Shown piece after piece: positions 52,561 through 61,154 of a DNA stretch of 64,000 nt. The position numbers were made by a program, and so were the translations under genes. Position 1 is the stretch's first letter. Every line of letters begins with the position of its first letter. Location of the stretch: positions 1 to 64,000 of the forward strand of contig JAEUHW010000290.1 in NCBI GenBank assembly GCA_016793245.1, written 5' to 3'. Below the pieces are notes generated by a model that did not search any database, was not told where the DNA came from, and saw only the letters and a program-made list of their open reading frames with translations. This stretch comes from Planctomycetota bacterium (GTDB lineage Bacteria > Planctomycetota > UBA1135 > JADKAF01).

Positions 52561-53088
52561 TCAAAGATCGTCTTCCGGAGGCGCGACGCTTGATCTCGCC
52601 TCGGGCTCACCGCCGCGCGCCTTGGCGCGTGCGCGAAGCTCCCGAAAGAACGAGGCCAAGAGAGTGCGGCTCTCCTCGGCTCGGACGCCTTCCTCGATCG
52701 CCACGCGATGATTCGCGCGGGGATGATCGAGCAGCTCGGCCAAGGATCGGACACCACCGAACTTGGGATCTCGCGGCCCGAAGACGACCCGCTCGACGCG
52801 GGTCAGCAAGAGCGCTCCGCAGCACTGGAGACAAGGCTCCAAGGTGCAGTAGAGCGTCGTGCCTTCGAGGCGCTTCGCCCCGAGCTCGGTCAGCCCCTCG
52901 CGCAGGGCGAGGAGCTCGGCGTGCGCCGTAGCGTCCCGCGCAGCCTCGCAGCGATTGTGCGCCCGGGAGACGAGGCGCTCGCCGAGGACGAGCACCGCGC
53001 CGACCGGGACCTCGCCCTCCGCCGCGGCCCGTCGGGCCTCGGCGAGAGCGAGGAGCATCCAGCCGTCATCTGCGGCGGTGGCGCTCAC
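52561..53088 (-). CDS. tadA: tRNA adenosine(34) deaminase TadA
   Basis: TadA converts A34 of tRNA-Arg(ACG) to inosine. The protein has the zinc deaminase motifs TAHAELLAL (His56, Glu58) and [12 protein letters not shown] (Cys86, Cys89), and EVPVGAVLV before them. Length about 175 aa, with a polar C-terminal tail. The start is uncertain: GTG at 53088 is used here; an in-frame ATG at 53133 lies inside the tRNA-Arg gene and is unlikely. It is directly downstream of the tRNA-Arg(ACG) gene, its expected substrate. Confidence 0.92.
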   Translation of the reverse strand: MSATAADDGWMLLALAEARRAAAEGEVPVGAVLVLGERLVSRAHNRCEAARDATAHAELLALREGLTELGAKRLEGTTLYCTLEPCLQCCGALLLTRVERVVFGPRDPKFGGVRSLAELLDHPRANHRVAIEEGVRAEESRTLLASFFRELRARAKARGGEPEARSSVAPPEDDL

Positions 53089-53124
53089 GTTCGCTGCGGG
53101 ACCGGTGCGGTACGACCGGTCGGA

Positions 53125-53198
53125 TACGCCCATGAGGAGTCGAACCTCAAACCTCCTGATCCGTAGTCAGGTGCTCTATCCAATTGAGCTATGGGCGC
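53125..53198 (-). tRNA. tRNA-Arg(ACG)
   Basis: 74 nt on the minus strand: acceptor GCGCCCA, D-arm AGCTCAATTGGATAGAGC, anticodon arm CCTGA-CTACGGA-TCAGG with anticodon ACG, T-arm with TTCGACT, and 3' strand TGGGCGT. CCA is not encoded; the sequence continues TCC. A34 is the site edited by TadA to inosine so that one tRNA reads CGU, CGC and CGA. A consensus promoter lies just upstream and tadA downstream. Confidence 0.95.
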
Positions 53199-53211
53199 GA
53201 GGAGGGCGAAG

Positions 53212-53240
53212 GTTGTAAGGGGCGGAATCGCGCGTGTCAA
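53212..53240 (-). promoter_or_regulatory. Sigma-70-type promoter of tRNA-Arg(ACG)
   Basis: On the minus strand consensus -35 TTGACA (53235-53240), a 17-nt spacer and -10 TACAAC (53212-53217) lie about 13 nt before the tRNA 5' end (53198). The transcript could continue into tadA. Confidence 0.75.
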
Positions 53241-53280
53241 CGACTTCGTCCGGCTTCCTGGATCGTCGCGAGCGGGCGAC

Positions 53281-53286
53281 TACAAT
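53281..53286 (+). promoter_or_regulatory. Possible -10 element of the carbamoyltransferase gene
   Basis: TACAAT lies 44 nt before the start codon at 53331. The -35 region (around 53257-53263, CCTGGAT) is a poor match, so the assignment rests on the -10 only. Confidence 0.4.
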
Positions 53287-53330
53287 CCCCCGCTCTTCCG
53301 AGCGCTCCACGTAAGCCACCGACGAACCCG

Positions 53331-54326
53331 ATGACCGCACCTCGCCATCTGATCTCGCTGAACGATCTACCGCAAGCCGAGATCGAGAGCCTGCTCCTCC
53401 GCGCCCGCGACCTGAAGCGCGGCGCGACCCAGCCCACGCTGCAAGGCAAGAGCCTGGGTCTCATCTTCTTCAACCCTTCGCTGCGCACTCGCACCTCTTG
53501 CCAGGTCGCGATGTTCCAGCTCGGTGGACAGACGGTGCTGCTCTCGTCGACCGCCGACTTCTGGGACTTGGAGACCCAGGAGGGCGCGATGATGGACGGC
53601 GAGAAGCCCGAGCACGTGAAGGACGCCGCGCGCGTGCTCGCGCGCTACGTCGATGGCCTCGCGATCCGCACGGTGCGCGAGCCGGGGCCGCGCTATCGCG
53701 AAGACCGTCGCGACGAAGCGATCCAGCTCTGGGCGCGCCATTCGACGGTGCCCGTGTTCAACCTGGAGTCGATGCTCTGGCACCCGTTGCAAGCGCTCGC
53801 GGACCTGCTCGCGATGCGCGAGTCGCTGGGCTCGCTGCAGGGCAAGAAGCTCGCGCTCACGTGGACCGCGAATCCGCAACCCCAGCAGGCTTCGGTCGCC
53901 AACAGCCTGCTCCTCGCCGCGGCGCGCTTCGGGATGGAGATCTCGATCGCCCATCCGGCCGGATACGAGCTCGACGAGCAGCTCGTCGCCGAGGCGAAGG
54001 GCGCGACGAAGGTGCGCGAGTGCTTCTCGATGTCCGAGGGCGTCGAAGGAGCGGATGTGGTGTACGCGCGGTCCTGGGGCTCGCTGAAGCACTACGGCCA
54101 GCCGACGGTCGAGGCAGCGCAGCGCGGCAAGCTCCGCGACTGGATCGTCAATCGCGACCTGATGTCGCGCACGCGCGATGGGCGCTTCATGAACGCGATG
54201 CCCGTTCGTCGCAACGTCGTCGTCACCGATGACGTGATCGACGGCGAGCTCTCGCTCGTCTACGAGCAGGCCGAGAATCGGCTGCATACGCAGAAGGCCG
54301 TCCTCGAGCACTTCTTGAGCGCCTGA
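53331..54326 (+). CDS. argF': N-acyl-L-ornithine carbamoyltransferase, succinyl-type (ArgF')
   Basis: This 331-aa enzyme belongs to the N-acylornithine transcarbamylase family (AOTCase/SOTCase), which replaces OTCase in an arginine pathway with acylated intermediates. The carbamoyl-phosphate loop is FFNPSLRTRTSCQ (47-59). Family motifs are MMDGEKPEH (87-95), KLALTWTANPQPQQASVANS, GADVVYARSWGSL and EAENRLHTQKAVL. Position 93 is Pro within KPEH. In Xanthomonas acetyl-specific enzyme the equivalent residue is Glu92, and in Bacteroides succinyl-specific enzyme Pro90, so succinyl specificity is predicted. The ATG at 53331 starts the domain. It is monocistronic, running toward the epimerase gene. 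Confidence 0.88.
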   Translation: MTAPRHLISLNDLPQAEIESLLLRARDLKRGATQPTLQGKSLGLIFFNPSLRTRTSCQVAMFQLGGQTVLLSSTADFWDLETQEGAMMDGEKPEHVKDAARVLARYVDGLAIRTVREPGPRYREDRRDEAIQLWARHSTVPVFNLESMLWHPLQALADLLAMRESLGSLQGKKLALTWTANPQPQQASVANSLLLAAARFGMEISIAHPAGYELDEQLVAEAKGATKVRECFSMSEGVEGADVVYARSWGSLKHYGQPTVEAAQRGKLRDWIVNRDLMSRTRDGRFMNAMPVRRNVVVTDDVIDGELSLVYEQAENRLHTQKAVLEHFLSA

Positions 54327-54390
54327 GGACAGGCGGAGCGGCCGAGCAGGAATCGCTCCGAGAGCCTCTCCGGCGATGGCGGGCGCGGCG

Positions 54391-54556
54391 TCCTGACGGC
54401 CCGGCGGTGTTGGTGGGCGCAGCGTCCTGACGGCGCCGCGGGGTTGGATAGCGCAAAGCCTGACGGCGCGTCGATGTTGGACAGCGCAGCGCCTGACGGC
54501 GCCGCGATGTTGGCTGGCGCAGCGCCTGACGGCGCTGCGATGTTGGTGCGCGCGCT
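54391..54556. repeat. Five-copy 33-bp tandem repeat between convergent genes
   Basis: Units begin CCTGACGGC at 54391, 54425, 54458, 54491 and 54524 (period 34, 33, 33, 33), with a partial sixth copy after 54556. The inner units have the form CCTGACGGCGCCGCGATGTT followed by GG and a GCGCAGCG tail. Copies differ by a few bases. The array lies in the 246-bp gap where ArgF' and the epimerase converge. The 33-bp period keeps reading frames open, but no gene is supported. Confidence 0.85.
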
Positions 54557-54572
54557 CGACGGCGGCGCGGAA

Positions 54573-55577
54573 TCAGATCCAGCCGCGCTCGCGATACCAC
54601 GCCGCGGTCGCCTCCAGGCCCTCTCGCCACGCGATCGTCGGCGCGAAGCCGAGCTCCGCGCGTGCGCGCTCGCCCGAGCAGGTCCAGGCCGGCGCGGCGA
54701 GCTCGCGCAGCTTGTCGCGGCTGAGCTCCGGTGCCTTGCCTCGCAGGCGCGCGTAGAGCTCGCTGCCGAACGCGACGCCGTTCGCGAGGAAGCGCGGGAT
54801 CCGCACGACGCGCGCTCGCTTGCCCAGCGCACGCGCGATCACCTCGATCACCTCCGCGAAGGAAGGCGTCCCCGCGCCGGTGAAGAAATAGCTCCTACCG
54901 GTCGGCACCTCGCGCTCGAGCAGCAGAACGAGCCCGCGTGCGAGATCCGCCGCGTGGATGAGGGAGAGCTCGATGCCCGGGGCACCGGGGAACGGCGCCC
55001 AACCCGCGCGCGCCATCTTGAAGAACGAGAGAGTCGCGCGATCTCCGGGACCGTAGACCGCGGGCGGCCGAGCGATCGCGACCCGCAGGCGATCGGCTCG
55101 CCGCAGCGCCTCGAGTTCGCCCTCGCGCTTGCTCTGGCCGTACCACGAGATGGGCGCCTCGACCTCGGTCTCGAGACGCGCCGCCCCGGGGCGCGAAGGC
55201 CCGGCGGCCGCGAGCGAGGAGACGAGGACGAAACGCGGTGGCGCCGGCTGGCGCAGCGCGGCATCGAGGAGACGGGCGGTCCCCTCCGCGTTCACCGTGC
55301 GGAACGCGGCGAGGTCGCGGGCGGCGATGAGCCCGGCGAGGTGCAGCACGGCATCGCAGCCGCTCAACGCCTCGGTCAGATCGTCCGCGGAGCCGAGGTC
55401 GCCGGGGCAGAGCTCCAGCGCGTCGGGATCGAGCCCGATCGCCGCGAGCTCCGCTCGACGCGACTCGGCGCGCGAGACGCTGCGGACCAGCGCGCGCACG
55501 CGATGTCCTCGGCGCACGAGCTCGGGCAGGGCGAATCCACCGACGAATCCGGTGATCCCGGTCGAGAAGACGAGCAT
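54573..55577 (-). CDS. NAD-dependent epimerase/dehydratase family protein (extended SDR)
   Basis: The 334-aa protein has the Rossmann start MLVFSTGITGFVGGFALPEL (GxxGxxG), SSLAAAGPSRPG and the catalytic YGQSK, then ARPPAVYGPGD typical of extended SDRs. Substrates range from NDP-sugars to lipid ketones. The neighbouring SPT-like gene, divergent across about 320 nt, raises the possibility that it reduces a 3-ketosphinganine as CerR does in Caulobacter. The ATG at 55577 begins the Rossmann fold; longer frames are not supported. Confidence 0.85.
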   Translation of the reverse strand: MLVFSTGITGFVGGFALPELVRRGHRVRALVRSVSRAESRRAELAAIGLDPDALELCPGDLGSADDLTEALSGCDAVLHLAGLIAARDLAAFRTVNAEGTARLLDAALRQPAPPRFVLVSSLAAAGPSRPGAARLETEVEAPISWYGQSKREGELEALRRADRLRVAIARPPAVYGPGDRATLSFFKMARAGWAPFPGAPGIELSLIHAADLARGLVLLLEREVPTGRSYFFTGAGTPSFAEVIEVIARALGKRARVVRIPRFLANGVAFGSELYARLRGKAPELSRDKLRELAAPAWTCSGERARAELGFAPTIAWREGLEATAAWYRERGWI

Positions 55578-55677
55578 GGGTTCCTGGGGGCGTTCCGCAG
55601 CCGCGGCGGAAGCGCGCGTTCCTACCGCTTCGCCCGGCGCCGTCAAGCGCGGGGCCCCCTCCGGGCTCCGCCGCGGG

Positions 55678-55707
55678 TTGACATGCCCTCCGGCGCGCCC
55701 CTACACT
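55678..55707 (+). promoter_or_regulatory. Sigma-70-type promoter upstream of the SPT-like gene
   Basis: Consensus -35 TTGACA (55678-55683), an 18-nt spacer and -10 TACACT (55702-55707) lie in the divergent gap between the epimerase and the SPT-like gene, giving a 5' untranslated region of about 185 nt. Confidence 0.7.
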
Positions 55708-55897
55708 CCGCCCCTTCGCAGGCAGCGGGTCGCCGCGCCTGTCGCCGCCGGCGTCCGATCCGCCGGGCTACCGTCCCCGAAGACCTCTCGGCAGATTGCT
55801 CCCGCTTGTGCGCGTGGCCGACTCCGGCCGCTCGTACTTCTCGAGCGTCCGCGAGGGCCTTCGGTGGAGCGGATCCAACGCTGGAGACCCTGCCCAA

Positions 55898-57112
55898 GTG
55901 CCCGACCTCTTCGACAAGGTCCTTCGCTTTCACGAGCTCGACGCGTTCAAGGCGGCTGGCCTCTATCCCTACTTCCGCGCCATCCGCGCGAGTGAAGGCA
56001 ACGAGGTCGAGATCGACGGCCGCCGCCTCGTGATGGCGGGATCGAACAACTACCTCGGCCTGACCCACGACGCGCGGGTGAAGGCCGCCGCGATCCACGC
56101 GGTCGAGGAGTTCGGGTCCGGCTGCACGGGCTCGCGCTTCCTGAACGGGACCCTCGAGCTCCACGTCGAGCTCGAGCGCCGGCTCTCCGCCTGGACGAAG
56201 CGCGGCGCGGCGATCACCTTCTCCACCGGCTTCCAGACCAACCTGGGCATCATCTCGTGCTTGGTCGGCCGCGAGGACGTGGTGTTCAGCGACCGCGACA
56301 ACCACGCCTGCATCGTCGATGGCTGCCGCCTCTCGTTCGGCGAGTTCGTGAAGTTCCGCCACAACGACATGAGCGACCTGCAGCGGCGCCTCGCGGCGTC
56401 GCCCGCCGACAAGGGCAAGCTCATCGTCGTGGACGGCTGTTACTCGATGTGCGCCGACCTGGCGCCCCTCGACCAGATCTGCGAGCTGGCCGACCGCTAC
56501 GGCGCGCGCGTCCTGGTCGACGAAGCGCACTCCTTCGGCGTCTTCGGCGCGAACGGCCGAGGGGCCTGCGAGCACTTCGGCGTCGAGGAGCGCGTCGATC
56601 TCGTGATGGGGACCTTCTCGAAGTCCTTCGCTTCGCTCGGCGGCTTCGCCGCGGGACGAGCGGACGTCATCGCCTACATCCAGCATCACGCGCGCTCGCT
56701 CATCTTCTCTGCGTCGATCGCACCGGCCTCCGCCGCCGCAGCTCTCGCGGCGCTCGACGTGATCGAGCGCGAGCCCGAACGGCGCGAACGCGTGCTGGCC
56801 ATCGCCCAGCGCGTTCGAGACACCCTGCGCGCAGACGGCTTTCCCGTCCTCGGGGAGATCTCCCCCATCATCCCGCTCGTGATCGGCGAACGCGTGCGCG
56901 TCTTCCGCTTCTGGAAGCGCCTCTTCGAGCGCGGCGTGTTCACGAACCCGGTCACGGCGCCCGCCGTGCCGCAGGGCATGGACTTGATCCGCATGTCGTT
57001 CATGTCCACGCACACCGAAGCGCAGGTCGACTTCGTGATCGAGCAGGTGCGCGAAACGGTGGCGGAATTCGCCGACGAGCTGCCCTGGTATCAGGGCAGC
57101 GTGGCCGGCTGA
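55898..57112 (+). CDS. Alpha-oxoamine synthase, serine palmitoyltransferase-like
   Basis: This PLP enzyme of the alpha-oxoamine synthase family (SPT, AONS, KBL, ALAS) has 404 aa. Family motifs: GSNNYLGL, EFGSGCTGSRFLNGT, the PLP-stacking His in RDNHACIVDG (His136), VDEAHSFGVFG (Asp208), and the PLP lysine in GTFSKSFASLGG (Lys242). The opening region LFDKVLRFHELDAFKAAGLY followed by PYF resembles bacterial serine palmitoyltransferases more than AONS or KBL. Serine palmitoyltransferase condenses serine and acyl-CoA to 3-ketosphinganine. AONS (biotin) or another oxoamine synthase remains possible. GTG at 55898 is chosen; a TTG at 55796 is also in frame. Confidence 0.8.
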   Translation: MPDLFDKVLRFHELDAFKAAGLYPYFRAIRASEGNEVEIDGRRLVMAGSNNYLGLTHDARVKAAAIHAVEEFGSGCTGSRFLNGTLELHVELERRLSAWTKRGAAITFSTGFQTNLGIISCLVGREDVVFSDRDNHACIVDGCRLSFGEFVKFRHNDMSDLQRRLAASPADKGKLIVVDGCYSMCADLAPLDQICELADRYGARVLVDEAHSFGVFGANGRGACEHFGVEERVDLVMGTFSKSFASLGGFAAGRADVIAYIQHHARSLIFSASIAPASAAAALAALDVIEREPERRERVLAIAQRVRDTLRADGFPVLGEISPIIPLVIGERVRVFRFWKRLFERGVFTNPVTAPAVPQGMDLIRMSFMSTHTEAQVDFVIEQVRETVAEFADELPWYQGSVAG

Positions 57113-57427
57113 GAAGCAGACGCGGGAACGAACCGGCGCGAGATCACCGCCGTGCTCGAGCTTCGCCGTGTTCGAGCTTCGCGCGCTCCGCGAGCGTCGA
57201 GGGCTGCGCGTCGAGGTAGACTCGTCGCGGCCAGGCTCGGCAGCCGAGAGCCTCGCAGCGCGCTTCGCGCGCGCGAGAACGACGCCGCGGCGCGATCGAC
57301 GTCGCGGCTTGCTCCGCACGGTGTCATGGGAGACACTCCCGCTCTGCGCGAGCCCTAGGGTTGGGGCCGCCGCGCCGTCCGTCCGCGATCGGTTGTGGAT
57401 GGAGCTCTGCTTCCCCTGGGGGGTCCG
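57113..57427. other. Intergenic region upstream of dnaE
   Basis: 315 bp without a gene. It has a 16-bp tandem duplication (57149-57164 and 57165-57180, one mismatch). No convincing promoter was seen, although dnaE needs one unless it is transcribed from the SPT-like gene. Confidence 0.5.
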
Positions 57428-60400
57428 ATGAGCGGGTCCGATTTCTGCCACCTCCACGTCCACTCGCATTACAGCCTGCTGGACGGCGCGAATCGCATCG
57501 ACGATCTGGTGGCCGCCGCGGTGAAGGACGGCCAGCCCGCGCTGGCGCTGACCGACCACGGCAACATGTTCGGCGCGATCGAGCTCTACAAGAAGTGCCG
57601 CGCCGCCGGCATCAAGCCGATCGTCGGCTGCGAGATCTACCTCTCGAAGGGCTCGCACCGCGAGAAGCACAACAAAACGAGCAACCCCTACTTCCACCTC
57701 ACCCTGCTCGCGCGCAACGAGACGGGCTACAAGAACCTCGTGCAGATCGCCTCCGAGGCGTACGTGAACGGGTACTCGACCCGCCCGCGCGTCGACAAGG
57801 CCTTCCTCGCGCAGCACTCCGCGGGGATCACGGCGCTCTCGGGCTGCCTCTCCGGCGAGGTGAATCGCCTCTTCCTCGATGGGCAAGAAGAGGCCGCGGT
57901 CCGAGCCGCCGGCGACTATCAGGACATCTTCGGCAAGGAGCACTTCTATCTCGAGCTCCAGCGCAACGGCATCCACATCCAGACCAAGGTGAACGAAGAG
58001 ATGGTGCGCCTGCATCAGCGCACCGCGATGCCGCTCGTCGCGACGAACGACATCCACTACCTCCGCAAGGAGGACTGCCAGGCCCACGACGTCCTGCTCT
58101 GCATCCAGACCAACTCGAAGGTGAACGACGAGAAGCGCTGGCGGATGGACACCGACACGCTTTGGTTCCACACCGCCGATCAGATGCAGGCGATCTTCCG
58201 CGATCTGCCCGAGGCCGTGCGGAACACCGTCGTGATCGCCGAGCAGATCGATCTGCAGATCCAGCTCGGCAAGTACCGGGTGCCGAAGTTCGTCAGCGAG
58301 ACGAAGGAGAGCTCGGAGGACCTCTTCCGTCGGCTCTGCGGCGAGGGCTTCCGCAGGCTCTATCCCGCGCCCACCGCTCAGCATCACGACCGCCTCGAGA
58401 TGGAGATCGAGGTGATCAAGAAGATGGGCTTCGTCGACTACTTCCTGATCGTCTGGGACTTCATCCGCCACTCGCGCGCGATCGGGGTGCCCGTCGGTCC
58501 GGGACGCGGCTCGGCCGCCGGCTCCATCGTCGCGTACTGCCTCGGCATCACGCAGGTCGACCCGATCAAGTACGACCTGCTCTTCGAGCGCTTCCTCAAC
58601 TCGGAGCGCATCTCGATGCCCGACATCGACATCGACTTCTGCCGCGACGGCCGCGAGAAGGTGATCCAGTACGTGCGCCAGCGCTACGGCGAGGAATGCG
58701 TCGCGCAGATCATCACCTTCAACACGATGGCCTCGCGCCTGGCCGTGCGAGACGTCGGCCGCGCGCTCGACATCCCGCTCCCCGAAGTCGATCGCATCGC
58801 GAAGAAGGTCCCCGACGGACCGGGCGCCAGCTTGAGGGCCGCGCTGGAGACCGACGCCGAGCTGAAGGAGATCCGCAGCAGCAACCAGGAGTACGCGCGC
58901 CTCCTCGACACCGCGACCTTCCTGGAGGGACTCGCGCGCCACGCCGGCGTGCATGCCGCCGGCGTCGTGATCGGCGACTCCCCGCTGAAGGACCTGGTCC
59001 CGCTCTATCGCAACAAGGAGGACATCACCACGCAGTACCCGATGACGGACCTGGAGGACGTCGGGCTGCTGAAGATGGACTTCCTCGGGTTGAAGACGCT
59101 GACGGTCCTGGAGAAGGCCGTCGAGCTGATCGCGCGGCATCGCGGGCAGCAGATCCTCCTCGATACGAGCGACTTCGACGACCCGAAGACCTACGAGCTC
59201 CTCTCCCAGGGCAAGACCCTCGGCGTGTTCCAGCTCGAATCGGAGGGCATGCGCAAGCTGCTGCAGAAGCTGAAGCCCGACTGCTTCGAGGACATCATCG
59301 CGGTGCTCGCGCTCTATCGCCCCGGGCCGCTGGGCTCGGGGATGGTCGACACCTTCGTCGAGTGCAAGCACGGACGGAAGGCGATCAAGTACCTGCATCC
59401 CGCGCTCGAGCAGGTGCTGAAGGAGACCTACGGGGTCATCGTCTACCAAGAGCAGGTGATGCGTATCACCAACGTGCTCGCGGGCTTCTCGCTCAACGAG
59501 GCGGACGGACTGCGCAAGGCCATGGGCAAGAAGAAGCCCGAGATCATGGCCAAGTACCGCCAGAAGTTCATCGACGGTGCCGCCGCGAAGGGCGTCGCGA
59601 AGAAGGTGGCTGAGGAGATCTGGACGCTGATGGAGTTCTTCGGCGGCTACGGCTTCAACAAGTCGCACACGACCGCCTACGCGATCCTCACCTATCAAAC
59701 GGCTTGGCTGCGAGCGAACTACGCGACGGAGTTCCTCGCCGCGAACATGACGTGCGAGTCCACCGACACCGACAAGGTGAAGGAGTTCCTCGATGAGTGC
59801 CGCGCGAGCGGCATCGAGATTCGTCCTCCGGACGTCAATCGCTCGCAGAAGGAGTTCGATCTCGAGGAAGCCGCGATCCGCTACTCGCTCGAGGCCATCA
59901 AGGGGCTCGGCGCGAAGCCGGTCGAAGCGATCCTCGCCACGCGCGCGGCTCAGACGCCGCCGCGCTTCCGCGGCCTGAAGAGCTTCTGCCGCGCCGTCGA
60001 TCCAACGCAGGTGAACAAGCTCCCGATCGAAGCTCTGGTGAAGGCCGGGGCGTTCGACTTCGCCGGCTGGGACCGCGGAGTCCTCTTCGCCGAGATCGAA
60101 GACGCCATGGCCCTCGGCGCCGAGCGGCAACGCGATCAGCGCGCCGGCCAGGGCAACCTCTTCGATCTGCTCGAGGAGGCGCCGACGGCCCCCGCTCCCG
60201 GCGCCTCGGCCGCCGCCGAAGAGGAGGAGAAGCCGAGCTATCCCGCGGCGATCTGGTCGGCGCGAGAGCGCTTGATGCGCGAGCGGGAGGCCCTCGGCTT
60301 CTATCTCTCTTCGCACCCGACGACGCGCGTCGAGTCGCTGGCCCGCGCGCTGCGCACCTCCACCGTGGCGGAAGTCGATCCCAACGCCGAGGAGGCTATT

Positions 60401-60922
60401 CTGGTCGGGTTGGTGACGGCGCTCTCCGTGCGCATCATCTCGAAGGGCCGCTTCGTGGGTCAGAAGATGGCGCGCTTCGTGCTCGAGGACACGACCGGCA
60501 CTCGCGGCGTCGTCGTCTTCGCGGAGCTCTACAATCGCATCCGCGACATGCTGCAGAACGATCTCGTGGTGTCCGTGCGCGGCAAGGTATCGCGGCGACC
60601 GGACGAAGAAGGCCCGCCCGAGATCATCGCCGAGCAGATCGAACCGCTGGAGCAAGCGCTACGCGCGTTCAACGGCGTCGTGGAGATCCGCGTGCGCCCC
60701 GAAGAGATCGAGAAGCTGCCTTCTCTCGTGCCGGTCTGCGAGCGCTACCCTGGCTCTCGACCGATCCTCTTCGAGCTCGAGCTCGCGCCCGAGCCTAGGC
60801 GCGTGCGCTCGGGCCCGTCCTTCCGCGTGCACCCGAGCGAGGGTTTCCTCGAGGATGTGCAGAAGATCCTCGGGGCGGATCGCGTCGCGCTCCGGAAGCT
60901 GGTCGCGCACCGGAGCGGATAG
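57428..60922 (+). CDS. dnaE: DNA polymerase III alpha subunit DnaE
   Basis: DnaE is the replicative DNA polymerase. The 1164-aa protein has a PHP domain (CHLHVHSHYSLLDG, LTDHGNMFG), the catalytic aspartates in MPDIDIDFC (about residue 398), helicase-like HHH parts, and FGGYGFNKSHTTAYA followed by the finger and OB-fold (GLVTALSVRIISKGRFVGQK). Its length is normal for the DnaE1 group, and the PHP metal motif HxHxH is present. The ATG at 57428 has GGGGGG at a suitable distance. No proofreading exonuclease domain is fused. Confidence 0.96.
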   Translation: MSGSDFCHLHVHSHYSLLDGANRIDDLVAAAVKDGQPALALTDHGNMFGAIELYKKCRAAGIKPIVGCEIYLSKGSHREKHNKTSNPYFHLTLLARNETGYKNLVQIASEAYVNGYSTRPRVDKAFLAQHSAGITALSGCLSGEVNRLFLDGQEEAAVRAAGDYQDIFGKEHFYLELQRNGIHIQTKVNEEMVRLHQRTAMPLVATNDIHYLRKEDCQAHDVLLCIQTNSKVNDEKRWRMDTDTLWFHTADQMQAIFRDLPEAVRNTVVIAEQIDLQIQLGKYRVPKFVSETKESSEDLFRRLCGEGFRRLYPAPTAQHHDRLEMEIEVIKKMGFVDYFLIVWDFIRHSRAIGVPVGPGRGSAAGSIVAYCLGITQVDPIKYDLLFERFLNSERISMPDIDIDFCRDGREKVIQYVRQRYGEECVAQIITFNTMASRLAVRDVGRALDIPLPEVDRIAKKVPDGPGASLRAALETDAELKEIRSSNQEYARLLDTATFLEGLARHAGVHAAGVVIGDSPLKDLVPLYRNKEDITTQYPMTDLEDVGLLKMDFLGLKTLTVLEKAVELIARHRGQQILLDTSDFDDPKTYELLSQGKTLGVFQLESEGMRKLLQKLKPDCFEDIIAVLALYRPGPLGSGMVDTFVECKHGRKAIKYLHPALEQVLKETYGVIVYQEQVMRITNVLAGFSLNEADGLRKAMGKKKPEIMAKYRQKFIDGAAAKGVAKKVAEEIWTLMEFFGGYGFNKSHTTAYAILTYQTAWLRANYATEFLAANMTCESTDTDKVKEFLDECRASGIEIRPPDVNRSQKEFDLEEAAIRYSLEAIKGLGAKPVEAILATRAAQTPPRFRGLKSFCRAVDPTQVNKLPIEALVKAGAFDFAGWDRGVLFAEIEDAMALGAERQRDQRAGQGNLFDLLEEAPTAPAPGASAAAEEEEKPSYPAAIWSARERLMREREALGFYLSSHPTTRVESLARALRTSTVAEVDPNAEEAILVGLVTALSVRIISKGRFVGQKMARFVLEDTTGTRGVVVFAELYNRIRDMLQNDLVVSVRGKVSRRPDEEGPPEIIAEQIEPLEQALRAFNGVVEIRVRPEEIEKLPSLVPVCERYPGSRPILFELELAPEPRRVRSGPSFRVHPSEGFLEDVQKILGADRVALRKLVAHRSG

Positions 60923-60991
60923 GGAGCGCGGTCTCGCGCGCTCAAGGTCTCGAGCCCAGGGCCCGCGAGAGCACCGGGTCTCAAAAGCACG

Positions 60992-61032
60992 AGACCTCGC
61001 CGGTCCAGCCCGCGGCTGGATCGGCGAGGTCT
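60992..61032. terminator. Bidirectional terminator between dnaE and rplQ
   Basis: AGACCTCGCC (60992-61001) pairs with GGCGAGGTCT (61023-61032) and the inner arms TCCAGCC (61004-61010)/GGCTGGA (61014-61020) extend it. The minus strand continues CGTGCTTTTG; the plus strand continues TCTGCTCC. dnaE (plus) and rplQ (minus) converge here, so one hairpin may end both. Confidence 0.75.
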
Positions 61033-61154
61033 TCTGCTCCGCAGCTCGTGTAGATCCGCGCGACGCGGTTCTCCCCCCACTGCAGGAGTCGCAGCCCCCC
61101 CGGGAAAGCGGCCTCAGCGAGGCGCCAGCTCCGGCGGGTTCGACTCCGCAGCGA

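Noticed and set aside
54444-56033. Plus-strand frame through the 33-bp repeats reading PDGAAML-type repeats
   Set aside because: It runs antisense to the epimerase gene and only continues because the repeat period is a multiple of three.
55643-60655. 1670-codon minus-strand frame opposite dnaE
   Set aside because: Antisense shadow of dnaE, which has all polymerase motifs on the plus strand.
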